From Winogradskyella sp. (GTDB lineage Bacteria > Bacteroidota > Bacteroidia > Flavobacteriales > Flavobacteriaceae), in the NCBI RefSeq assembly GCF_028282165.1, contig NZ_JANQIM010000034.1, forward strand, positions 62,001 through 126,000: a stretch of DNA of 64,000 nucleotides. The letters are read 5' to 3'. This document shows, piece by piece, positions 56,350-64,000 of this stretch (within the stretch, counting starts at the first letter, position 1; the number at the start of each line of letters is the position of its first letter). The position numbers and the translations under genes were made by a program. The notes under the pieces are model-generated. The model did no database searches. It was not told the origin of the DNA and saw nothing but the letters and a program-made list of their open reading frames with translations.

Positions 56350-56970
56350 ATGATTCTTATTTACTTACTCATTGGCATTGTAACAGCTATTCTAGGTGCT
56401 TTACCATTAGGTGCTACAAATATTGCTGTAATCAATACTACAATAAGGCAGAATGCTAGGCAAGCATTTAAAATTACCTTAGCAGCGGGGTTTGCAGAAG
56501 TTATATTATCATACTACGCTTTGCATTGTAATATGACGGTTAGAAGTTTTTTTGACTCCAACCTTTGGGTTCAAGTCTTAATAGCCATATTACTATTGGG
56601 CATTGGCGCATTACTCTTTTTTAGATCGTCAAAAAAGAAATCTAAAAAACACATCATAAAAACTTCAAAGTATCTTACGGGATTCTTGCTAGGTCTGTTT
56701 AATCCTCCTGTATTGATTTATTGGTTGGTTATTTACGGTATAATCAACAACTATTCAATAAACCTAAGCATTGAATCATCAATTTTGGTATTGTTTTTAT
56801 TCTTCTTTGGAGTGTACATTGGAAAACTACTGACCCTACATGTTTACAGTAAATTCAGTCTAGTCATCAAACAAAAGTTCGAAAACATAAATACCGTAAT
56901 TAATAAAGTCACTGGGAGTTTGCTTTTCTTTATTGGCCTAGTGAATGTATTTAAACTATACCTTATCTAA
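56350..56970 (+). CDS. LysE-family exporter
   Basis: A 206-residue membrane protein with about six helices and the LysE/RhtB N-terminal motif GIVTAILGALPLGATNIAVINTTIRQNARQAFKITLAAGFAEVILSYYAL. Members export amino acids or related metabolites; the substrate is unknown. Its 3' end overlaps the end of the convergent DUF2797 gene by 4 nt, so there is no room for a terminator between them. Confidence 0.82.
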   Translation: MILIYLLIGIVTAILGALPLGATNIAVINTTIRQNARQAFKITLAAGFAEVILSYYALHCNMTVRSFFDSNLWVQVLIAILLLGIGALLFFRSSKKKSKKHIIKTSKYLTGFLLGLFNPPVLIYWLVIYGIINNYSINLSIESSILVLFLFFFGVYIGKLLTLHVYSKFSLVIKQKFENINTVINKVTGSLLFFIGLVNVFKLYLI

Positions 56971-57734
56971 ACAGTTAATTCAACAATCAAGCCTTCATTA
57001 GCTCTAACATTAAAAACAGTATCGTCTTCAAAGATAAGATACTGCCCTTTTATGCCAACAAGCTTGCCTGTGTATTCAATCTGCTTTTTTAAATTTAAAC
57101 TATTCGGTTTTTCAGGATATTGTTCTACTGGGAACTGAAGATGTGTTTCAGAATTGCTTTCTATAAAATAGTCTTTTACTTCTTCTGGAATAAATTCTTG
57201 CAAATTACTTCTCCATTCTAAAAGATCAACATCTTCAATGTCATTTTTCAACATCTTTCTCCAGTTGGTTTTATCTGCCACGTGATCTTTTAAGGCTACT
57301 TCTGTAATACCAGCAAGGTATCGATTAGGCACCTCAACTATCTCTATGGCTTCGTGAGCACCTTGATCTATCCATCTCGTAGGTACTTGACTTTTTCTGG
57401 TTACGCCCACTTTAACATTACTAGAATTAGCCAAGTAGACAATATGTGGTTGTAACTGTGCTTGCTTTTCATATTCCAAGTCTCTGTCCTCTATCCCCAA
57501 ATGAGCCTTACTTAACTCTGGTCGCATAATCCACTCACCTGCTTCAGGTTTTTCAAAAAAACACGACTTGCAAAAACCTTGTCGATATAAAGGACGCCCT
57601 AAACCGCAAATACACTCCTCACCTACTTTTTTAAGTGTTATAGGTTTATTTAGTAACTGATTCATATGAATGAAGTCATTCTCAAAAACCAAATAATACT
57701 GGATTGGCTCTAAGAACTCGGTCTGCATTTTCAT
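56967..57734 (-). CDS. DUF2797 protein
   Basis: About 255 residues; the start is taken at 57734 (MKMQTEFLEP) rather than 57755. It has a zinc-binding pattern CICGLGRPLYRQGFCKSCFFEKPEAGEW and later VYLANSSNVKVGVTRKSQVPTRWIDQGAHEAIEIVEVPNRYLAG, which are the DUF2797 signatures; that second part resembles a GIY-YIG-like fold. The function is unknown. It is convergent with the LysE-type gene. Confidence 0.85.
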   Translation of the reverse strand: MKMQTEFLEPIQYYLVFENDFIHMNQLLNKPITLKKVGEECICGLGRPLYRQGFCKSCFFEKPEAGEWIMRPELSKAHLGIEDRDLEYEKQAQLQPHIVYLANSSNVKVGVTRKSQVPTRWIDQGAHEAIEIVEVPNRYLAGITEVALKDHVADKTNWRKMLKNDIEDVDLLEWRSNLQEFIPEEVKDYFIESNSETHLQFPVEQYPEKPNSLNLKKQIEYTGKLVGIKGQYLIFEDDTVFNVRANEGLIVELTV

Positions 57735-57809
57735 TAAAACACCTTTATACAGCATAAAAGAATTTTAGTATTTTTAGCGTTAATTATTTAGTGTAAATAT
57801 AGCTAATCC

Positions 57810-59327
57810 ATGCCAATTCCTATTGTAAATTCTATTGCTTCATGGTTTTTAAAAAAACGATTTCATCAAATTGAGCTGTTTCTAAAATACCCTAATGAAG
57901 TACAAAACGAATTGCTTTTCAGTCTTTTAAAATTTGCCAAGGATACTGAAATAGGCAAACAGTACGATTTTGCATCTATTAAAACTTATAAAGAATTTAA
58001 TGACCGTGTCCCTTTGGTTAGCTACGAAGAGATTCAATCACAAATTGAACGTTCACGAAATGGAGAACAAAATATCTTTTGGCCCAGACCTATAAGATGG
58101 TTTGCCAAATCTAGTGGCACGACTGATTCTAAAAGCAAATTTATACCTGTTAGCACCGATTCTTTAGAAGACTGCCATTATGCAGCTAGTAAAGATTTGC
58201 TATGCATGTACCTAAATAACAATGAAGAATCTCAGTTGTTTACAGGAAAAAGTTTACGATTAGGAGGCAGTAAGGAACTATATAAGGAGAACGGAACTGT
58301 ATTTGGTGATCTTAGTGCTATACTTATTGACAATATGCCCTTTTGGGCAGAATATAGTAGTACTCCCAGCAGCAAAGTATCACTAATGAGCGAATGGGAA
58401 ACTAAAATGCAGGCGATTGTTGAAGAAACCATAGAAGAGAATGTTACTAGTCTTGCTGGTGTTCCTTCGTGGATGCTTGTTCTACTTAACAATGTATTAG
58501 ACAAAACTGGAAAAGATAATCTATTTGATGTTTGGCCAAATCTCGAAGTATATTTTCATGGCGGTGTAAGTTTCAATCCATATATAGAGCAATACAGAGC
58601 CATATTGCCCAAAAAGGAATTTAAGTATTATGAAATATATAATGCTTCTGAAGGCTTCTTTGCCATTCAAGATCAGAATTACTCAGGCGATTTGTTACTT
58701 ATGCTAGATTATGGCATTTTTTACGAATTCATCCCAATGGATAGCTATGGCAATGAACAACAGAAAGTGATTCCACTAAGTGAGGTAGAACTCAATACCA
58801 ATTATGCCATAGTGATTACTACAAATGCTGGTCTATGGCGTTATAAAATTGGTGATACTATACGTTTTGTAAGTTTAAAGCCACATCGCATAAAAGTGAC
58901 TGGCAGAACAAAACACCACATCAACGTTTTTGGTGAAGAGCTAATCATTGAAAATGCCGAGGATGCTCTTAAAAAAGTATGCAAGAGAACTTCTGCAGAA
59001 ATTGTAGATTACACAGCTGCGCCAATATTTATGAAAGGGAAAGAAAAAGGAGCGCACGAGTGGATCATAGAATTTAAAAAGCCACCCGAAGATTTATCCT
59101 ATTTTGAAGAGCTTTTTGACAATGCGCTTAAATCACTCAACTCCGATTATGAAGCAAAGCGGTATAATAATATGACGCTTAACAAACCAAAAATCCACTG
59201 TGCTAGGACCAATCTTTTTTATGATTGGCTGAAAGAGCGTAACAAACTTGGCGGACAGCATAAAGTTCCACGTTTATCAAATACCAGAGATTATATTGAT
59301 GAGTTGTTGCGTCTAAACAATGCTTAA
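57810..59327 (+). CDS. GH3-family adenylate-forming protein
   Basis: A 505-residue protein of the GH3 auxin-responsive promoter family. The ATP-binding motif RWFAKSSGTTDSKSKFIPVS (about 92-111), YEIYNASEGFFAIQD and LWRYKIGDTIRF are visible. Plant GH3 enzymes couple amino acids to acyl substrates; the bacterial substrate is unknown. It is widespread in Bacteroidota. Confidence 0.92.
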   Translation: MPIPIVNSIASWFLKKRFHQIELFLKYPNEVQNELLFSLLKFAKDTEIGKQYDFASIKTYKEFNDRVPLVSYEEIQSQIERSRNGEQNIFWPRPIRWFAKSSGTTDSKSKFIPVSTDSLEDCHYAASKDLLCMYLNNNEESQLFTGKSLRLGGSKELYKENGTVFGDLSAILIDNMPFWAEYSSTPSSKVSLMSEWETKMQAIVEETIEENVTSLAGVPSWMLVLLNNVLDKTGKDNLFDVWPNLEVYFHGGVSFNPYIEQYRAILPKKEFKYYEIYNASEGFFAIQDQNYSGDLLLMLDYGIFYEFIPMDSYGNEQQKVIPLSEVELNTNYAIVITTNAGLWRYKIGDTIRFVSLKPHRIKVTGRTKHHINVFGEELIIENAEDALKKVCKRTSAEIVDYTAAPIFMKGKEKGAHEWIIEFKKPPEDLSYFEELFDNALKSLNSDYEAKRYNNMTLNKPKIHCARTNLFYDWLKERNKLGGQHKVPRLSNTRDYIDELLRLNNA

Positions 59328-59473
59328 CTTTAACATAATTACAGCCAAGAAATTTGAGTTTTCTTAATAATTATCGGAAAAAAGTGAATTTAATCTAAAA
59401 AAAATGATAAAAATTCACAGCTCACAACTATGTTAGTAACTTGGTAATGTAATTAATCCATAATCCCTACATT

Positions 59474-60664
59474 ATGAAAGCTACATTGCATGTGCTGCTT
59501 ACAGCATCATTGTTTTGTTCCTTCTTATCGTTTGACAAAACAGACCCCGTAAAAGATAAAATTAAAGATTCTAATAAAAGCGGTTATACCTATACCGTGA
59601 ATGTTTCGAAGATTAATTCCAAATATTCCGAAATTGCTTGCACAACCTTTAGAAAAAAGTTGGTTATCGTATCGTCAAAAAGAATTGGTGCCCTAGGTAA
59701 TGGTGTTGATCCATTAACCAAAGAGCCTTTCACTGATTTGTTTTGTACAGATATTAAAGCCTATGGTGAGTTATCACAGCCTTTGTTGTTTAGTAGAATC
59801 TTAAATACTAGAGCCAGTGAGGGGCAAGTAGCTTTTTCGCCAGATGAACATACCATATATTACACACGTAGTGAACGTAACAATTCTCTAAACTATAAGT
59901 TGTACAAAGCCGAATTGGAAAAGGACTCTTACGGTAATTGGATTAATGAACAAGTATTATCTATTAGCAGCAATAATCATTCTATTGAAAATCCACATGT
60001 CACCGAAGATGGAAAATACTTATATTTTTCATCGAACATGGAAGGCAGCTATGGTGGTTTTGATATTTATAAAGCCGAAATCTTTAAAGACGGAACTTTA
60101 GGACAACCCGAAAATTTAGGTAATGTCGTCAACACTGTTGATGACGAAAAATATCCGCACACAGCCAAAAACGGAAAAGAATTGTTTTTCTCATCAAAAG
60201 GCCATAGCAGTATTGGTGGCTTTGACATCTTTATTTCAACTGTTACCAATTCTAATTATAAAACACCTAGAAGTTTAGGAGATTCGGTTAATTCTGAAAA
60301 AGATGAAGTAGGATTTATATTTATAGACAATAGAAAAGGGGTGTTCTCATCTAATAAAGATAATAAGAACAATGCTTTTAATCTATACAGGTTTCAATCA
60401 AGAGAAATCTATAATTTGCTTAAAGGTATCGTTATTTCCGAAGAAGATAAAATACTTCCCAATTCTACTGTTATCCTCTTAGATAGTGATGGCAATGAAA
60501 TTGAAAGACAAATTACCAATAAGGACGCCACTTATAGTTTTAAAATAAAGCCATATCAAGACTATCAGATTAAAGTGTTAAAACCAGGGTATGCAGATTA
60601 TACACTGAGTTTTGAGTCTGAAGAAAGAGAGCTCAATGCCATATTGAAACTTTTGGCTAAATAG
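59474..60664 (+). CDS. Exported PD40/WD40-like beta-propeller protein with carboxypeptidase-regulatory-like tail
   Basis: A 396-residue protein with a signal peptide (about 1-19). The middle carries PD40 motifs (GQVAFSPDEHTIYYTR, VTEDGKYLYFSSNMEGSYGGFDIYKAE, TAKNGKELFFSSKGHSSIGGFDIFIS). The last ~85 residues (LKGIVISEEDKILPNSTVILLD... YQIKVLKPGYADY) are a carboxypeptidase-regulatory-like beta sandwich. It resembles the N-terminal portion of flavobacterial PD40-OmpA proteins but lacks an OmpA domain. It is probably periplasmic or outer-membrane linked. Confidence 0.8.
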   Translation: MKATLHVLLTASLFCSFLSFDKTDPVKDKIKDSNKSGYTYTVNVSKINSKYSEIACTTFRKKLVIVSSKRIGALGNGVDPLTKEPFTDLFCTDIKAYGELSQPLLFSRILNTRASEGQVAFSPDEHTIYYTRSERNNSLNYKLYKAELEKDSYGNWINEQVLSISSNNHSIENPHVTEDGKYLYFSSNMEGSYGGFDIYKAEIFKDGTLGQPENLGNVVNTVDDEKYPHTAKNGKELFFSSKGHSSIGGFDIFISTVTNSNYKTPRSLGDSVNSEKDEVGFIFIDNRKGVFSSNKDNKNNAFNLYRFQSREIYNLLKGIVISEEDKILPNSTVILLDSDGNEIERQITNKDATYSFKIKPYQDYQIKVLKPGYADYTLSFESEERELNAILKLLAK

Positions 60665-60871
60665 GTCTCTTAGGCCTTTGCCTTTTAACGAGAAAAAACG
60701 CCTTGAATTTTCATACAACGATATTTAAAACGTCTTTAACCAAAATCTTGATAAAAATCGCTTAACTCAAAAAGTTGATTCTATTTTAGCAGTAAATAAA
60801 TGTGCTACAATTTTATTCTAACTTATAAACAATATTGCCAGCAATATTAATTTAATTTAATCCCTAACAAT

Positions 60872-60917
60872 AAAAAAACCACAGATTCTCAATTTAGAAT
60901 TTGTGGTTTCTTTTTCT
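60872..60917. terminator. Bidirectional terminator between the propeller gene and clpX
   Basis: AAACCACAGATTCT and AGAATTTGTGGTTT pair with one mismatch around a 6-nt loop. An A run precedes and a T-rich run follows, so it can end transcription from both sides. Confidence 0.8.
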
Positions 60918-60933
60918 TATTTAATAGTTCTCT

Positions 60934-62163
60934 TTAGGATACAGCTTTTAACTTTTTTAACGTTGACTTTGTCAATCTATCTTCTGCATAAGCTTTTGTG
61001 ACATTAAGTTTTGTTTCTCCAGAACCAGGTAAATTGAACATAGCTTCGGTGAGTATCTCTTCGCAAAGTGACCTTAAGCCACGTGCTCCAAGTTTATATT
61101 CTACAGCCTTTTCTACGATATAATTCAAAGCACCTTCAGTTATACTAAACTCTACATCGTCCATGGCAAACAATTTTTTATACTGTTTGATAATGGCATT
61201 CTTGGGCTCTGTTAAAATGGCTCTTAAGGTATTTGAATCTAAAGGATCCATATGGGTTAGCACTGGCAAACGCCCTATAATTTCTGGTATAAGTCCAAAG
61301 TCCTTTAAATCTTTAGGGATGATATACTGAAGAATATTGTCATCATCCACATTATCGTCTTTTATAGAGCTATAACCAATAGCCTGCATATTAAGACGCT
61401 TTGTAATCACCCGCTCAATACCATCAAAGGCTCCGCCAGCAATAAATAGAATATGTTCTGTATTAACTTCTATGAATTTCTGGTCTGGATGCTTACGACC
61501 TCCTTTTGGTGGTACATTTACAACTGTACCTTCTAGCAATTTCAATAAAGCTTGTTGCACACCTTCACCTGAAACATCCCTAGTAATTGATGGATTATCA
61601 CTTTTACGTGCAATCTTGTCTATTTCGTCTATAAAAACGATACCGCGTTGTGCTTTTTCGAGGTTATAATCTGCGGCCTGTAATAAACGTGTTAAAATAC
61701 TCTCTACATCTTCTCCAACATAGCCAGCTTCGGTTAAAACTGTAGCATCGACAATGGCCAAAGGCACATTGAGCATACGGGCTACCGTCTTTGCCATTAA
61801 GGTTTTTCCAGTACCTGTTTGCCCTACCATAACGATATTGCTTTTCTGTATTTCGATATCATCATCGGACACAGGCTGAAGTAATCGCTTATAGTGGTTG
61901 TACACAGCCACTGACATTACACGTTTGGTATACTCTTGACCTATGATATACTCATCTAAAAAAGCCTTGATCTCCTTTGGTTTTCTGAGCATCAACTCAG
62001 CACTGAGCTCAGAATTTCCTGATTGTTTGGACTCTTCAACAACAATGCCATAAGCTTGCTCAATACAACGATCGCAAATATGCGCATCTAGTCCAGCAAT
62101 CAATAGATTGGTTTCAGACTTTTTTCTACCACAAAAAGAGCATTCTAATTCTTCTTTTGCCAT
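60934..62163 (-). CDS. clpX: ATP-dependent Clp protease ATP-binding subunit ClpX
   Basis: A 409-residue AAA+ unfoldase. The N-terminal C4 zinc finger (CSFCGRK...HICDRC), Walker A GQTGTGKT, Walker [11 protein letters not shown] and the sensor-2 region [15 protein letters not shown] are all present. It feeds substrates to ClpP. It lies 45 bp downstream of clpP in the same orientation; both are preceded by tig, the usual order. Confidence 0.97.
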   Translation of the reverse strand: MAKEELECSFCGRKKSETNLLIAGLDAHICDRCIEQAYGIVVEESKQSGNSELSAELMLRKPKEIKAFLDEYIIGQEYTKRVMSVAVYNHYKRLLQPVSDDDIEIQKSNIVMVGQTGTGKTLMAKTVARMLNVPLAIVDATVLTEAGYVGEDVESILTRLLQAADYNLEKAQRGIVFIDEIDKIARKSDNPSITRDVSGEGVQQALLKLLEGTVVNVPPKGGRKHPDQKFIEVNTEHILFIAGGAFDGIERVITKRLNMQAIGYSSIKDDNVDDDNILQYIIPKDLKDFGLIPEIIGRLPVLTHMDPLDSNTLRAILTEPKNAIIKQYKKLFAMDDVEFSITEGALNYIVEKAVEYKLGARGLRSLCEEILTEAMFNLPGSGETKLNVTKAYAEDRLTKSTLKKLKAVS

Positions 62164-62208
62164 AATCTTAGTTCTAATTTAGGGAATTTTAGTCGTAAGA
62201 ATTAACTA

Positions 62209-62883
62209 TTACTTGCGTTCTAAAACTTCATCTATCATTCCGTAGGCTAGTGCCTCATCAGATTTCATCCAATAGTCTCTATCCGAATCTTTTTCTACTT
62301 GCTCATAAGGTTTACCAGAGTGGGTAGAAATGATATTATAGAGTTCTTCTTTAACTTTAATTGTTTCTCGAACAGCAATTTCCATATCAGATACTTGCCC
62401 TTGAGTACCACTCATAGGTTGATGTATCATAACACGCGAGTGCTTCAATGCCGAACGTTTTCCTTTTTCACCTGCACACAATAATACTGCTGCCATAGAC
62501 GCTGCAATACCTGTACAAATGGTGGCAACATCTGGTTTTACAAACTGCATGGTATCGTAAATACCAAGACCTGCATATACCGAACCGCCCGGTGAATTGA
62601 TATAAATCTGTATATCTTTTGAGGCATCGGTACTTTGTAAAAATAGGAGCTGTGCTTGGATTATATTAGCTACTTGATCGTTAACACCTGTACCCAGAAA
62701 TATAATACGATCCATCATCAATCGTGAAAAGACGTCCATTGCAATGGCATTGAGCTGTCTTTCCTCTATAATATTAGGTGTTAAGTTTGTAGGGTACATA
62801 CTTCGCATTATTTTATCATAATACATGCTATTAATCCCTTGATCCTTTATAGCGAACTTTTCAAATTCTTTTCCGTAATTCAT
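62209..62883 (-). CDS. clpP: ATP-dependent Clp protease proteolytic subunit ClpP
   Basis: A 224-residue serine protease subunit. The catalytic Ser lies in TGIAASMAAVLLCAG, the His in RVMIHQPMSG, with the Asp in the following strand region. YINSPGGSVYAGLGIYDTM is the oxyanion/handle region. It forms the tetradecameric chamber used with ClpX. A terminator separates it from tig upstream, so it may have its own promoter. Confidence 0.97.
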   Translation of the reverse strand: MNYGKEFEKFAIKDQGINSMYYDKIMRSMYPTNLTPNIIEERQLNAIAMDVFSRLMMDRIIFLGTGVNDQVANIIQAQLLFLQSTDASKDIQIYINSPGGSVYAGLGIYDTMQFVKPDVATICTGIAASMAAVLLCAGEKGKRSALKHSRVMIHQPMSGTQGQVSDMEIAVRETIKVKEELYNIISTHSGKPYEQVEKDSDRDYWMKSDEALAYGMIDEVLERK

Positions 62884-62906
62884 TTAATTTCAATTTGTTT
62901 TTTGAT

Positions 62907-62940
62907 TAAAAAAAAAGCGTAAAACCTTCCAGTTTTACGC
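62907..62940 (-). terminator. tig terminator
   Basis: On the minus strand GCGTAAAAC and GTTTTACGC form a perfect 9-bp stem with a 6-nt loop, followed by nine T. Confidence 0.87.
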
Positions 62941-62964
62941 CTTAAAGATACTAATTTATTTTAG

Positions 62965-62988
62965 CTTCCTGTTTACGCAGGAAGGACA
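62965..62988. repeat. REP-like palindrome downstream of tig
   Basis: CTTCCTG-TTTACG-CAGGAAG is the third member of the ATTCCTGC...GCAGGAAT repeat group in the window, located between the tig stop and its terminator. Confidence 0.65.
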
Positions 62989-63020
62989 ATTTAAAGTTTA
63001 AGGCGTAGCCTTAAGAGTTT

Positions 63021-64000
63021 TTAACTGTAGAACTCTTTAACAAAATCGTCATAAGTGATTTCTTTCGTTTTAAGATTTGCTTCAGTTTTATAAAGACTTA
63101 ATAATTTCTGACTCATTAATTGTTCTGATAGACGTTTTACCTCATCTTGGTTAGACATGATCCGTGCTGCAATATCTTCTAACTCTTTTTCTGAAGGATT
63201 CATTTGTCCAAACTGCGCCATTTGTCCCTTTATCATATCCATGGCATAAGCTTTCAATTCTTCAAATTGGACTTGTAGATTGTGTTCTGCAATTAATTTG
63301 CCCTCAATTAATTGGTAGCGCATGCTCTTTTCGGATTTTTCATATTCTTCTTTAGCCTGCTCTTGGGTCATAGGTTCCTCACCAGCTGTCTGCATCCACT
63401 TTTGAAGAAACTCAGAAGGCAAATCGAACTTTGTACTCTCTACCAAATATTCGGTAACATCGTTCAGTAGTTTTTGGTCACCTTGTTGTGCAAACTGCTT
63501 TTCAGAATCTGCTTTAATCTTCTCCTTTAATTCTGTGACGGTAGTTACTACTTTAGGCCCAAAAAGCTTGTCGAATAACTCTTGATCTAGGTCTGCCAAC
63601 TCACGTTTGTTGATTTCTGACACTTCGAATGTTACATCAACATTGAGGTCCTTAGCAACTTGGTGATCAACTTTTAGGTAAGTGGTTAAACCGTAATCTA
63701 CGTTAAAAAGATTTTTTGTTTTTAATGTAATAACATCTCCAACTTTAGCTCCAACAAACTTCTTTAGATTAGCTTTTCCCTTTATTTTATCTACTGAAAA
63801 CGTCGCTACATTTTCAATGTTTTCAGCTTCGTTTACAAATTTTCCAGTGATTTCAGAATCTTCAGCAATTTGGTCTTGAGATATAATCTTACCGTATTGC
63901 TTTTGGATATTCTCCACTTGATTGGCAATCATTTCATCATCTGCAACAATGTTATAATGCATAATTACTTTTTTACCTTTTAGCTTCACTTCGAATTCTG
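63021..64000 (-). CDS. tig: Trigger factor, 3' part (5' end outside the window)
   Basis: The reading frame stays open to the right edge (upstream codons give EFEV before KLKGKKVIMHYN), so only the C-terminal ~326 residues are present. Trigger factor is normally about 440 residues in this group, so about 115-125 residues are missing by truncation at the window edge. The visible part contains the end of the ribosome-binding domain, the PPIase-like domain (AKVGDVITLKTKNLFNVDYGLTTYLKVD) and the helical arms with MxxxQ-rich segments. It is a ribosome-associated chaperone. Confidence 0.92.
   Translation of the reverse strand, partial: EFEVKLKGKKVIMHYNIVADDEMIANQVENIQKQYGKIISQDQIAEDSEITGKFVNEAENIENVATFSVDKIKGKANLKKFVGAKVGDVITLKTKNLFNVDYGLTTYLKVDHQVAKDLNVDVTFEVSEINKRELADLDQELFDKLFGPKVVTTVTELKEKIKADSEKQFAQQGDQKLLNDVTEYLVESTKFDLPSEFLQKWMQTAGEEPMTQEQAKEEYEKSEKSMRYQLIEGKLIAEHNLQVQFEELKAYAMDMIKGQMAQFGQMNPSEKELEDIAARIMSNQDEVKRLSEQLMSQKLLSLYKTEANLKTKEITYDDFVKEFYS

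Overview
The window is a chromosomal segment of a member of the phylum Bacteroidota, most likely a (marine) Flavobacteriaceae. The evidence is AT-rich DNA, two proteins with type IX secretion C-terminal sorting domains, Bacteroidota-style TAnnTTTG -7 promoter boxes, a FolK-deoxynucleoside kinase fusion, a short primary sigma factor, a GH3-family protein, a DUF2797 protein and the tig-clpP-clpX order. No conjugation, plasmid backbone, phage structural or CRISPR genes are seen.

Region 1 (1-28.7 kb) is accessory chromosome. It holds exported or lipid-anchored hydrolases that carry C-terminal TPR repeats (292-2103, 6162-7979, 12020-13468), small NTF2-like proteins and an exported zinc metallopeptidase. 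Its regulators are three AraC-family proteins, an OmpR-type two-component pair, a LytTR-type two-component pair and a membrane-anchored LytTR regulator. It also has an MddA/NnrU-like membrane methyltransferase, a 1556-residue five-module leucine-rich-repeat protein, a beta-propeller T9SS cargo, and a phosphoesterase overlapping a small phage-like membrane protein (DUF7220-like).

Region 2 (28,710-45,215) is a 16.5-kb integrated element in the 3' end of tRNA-Leu(UAA). A perfect 24-bp direct repeat bounds it: the right copy lies in the intact tRNA gene and the left copy is the displaced 3' tip. The order is tyrosine recombinase, small hypothetical gene, excisionase-like HTH protein, Rep-like replication protein, noncoding stretch, small membrane protein, XRE repressor, then a defence cargo. 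The cargo is a tightly packed seven-gene operon. Its first four genes (metallo-beta-lactamase-fold hydrolase, trypsin-like protease, small middle component, Rad50/SMC-like ABC ATPase with zinc hook) have the layout of a Lamassu/ABC-3C system of hydrolase-protease type. The next three (patatin-like lipase, Mrr-like nuclease-fold protein, TIR-like protein) follow without a gap and are the best candidate for something undescribed. A separate gene for a REase-NACHT protein closes the element. Sites resembling recombinase arm sites lie near both ends, and the element brings its own terminator for the host tRNA.

Region 3 (45.2-64 kb) is conserved housekeeping chromosome: tRNA-Leu, tRNA-Gly, mutS, a TrmH-type methyltransferase, a class I methyltransferase, folK-dNK, a queuosine-precursor transporter, an AsmA-like protein, rpoD, rpsU, a LysE-type exporter, DUF2797, GH3, a PD40 propeller protein, clpX, clpP and the 3' part of tig, which runs off the right edge. 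Short palindromic REP-like repeats are scattered in its intergenic gaps.
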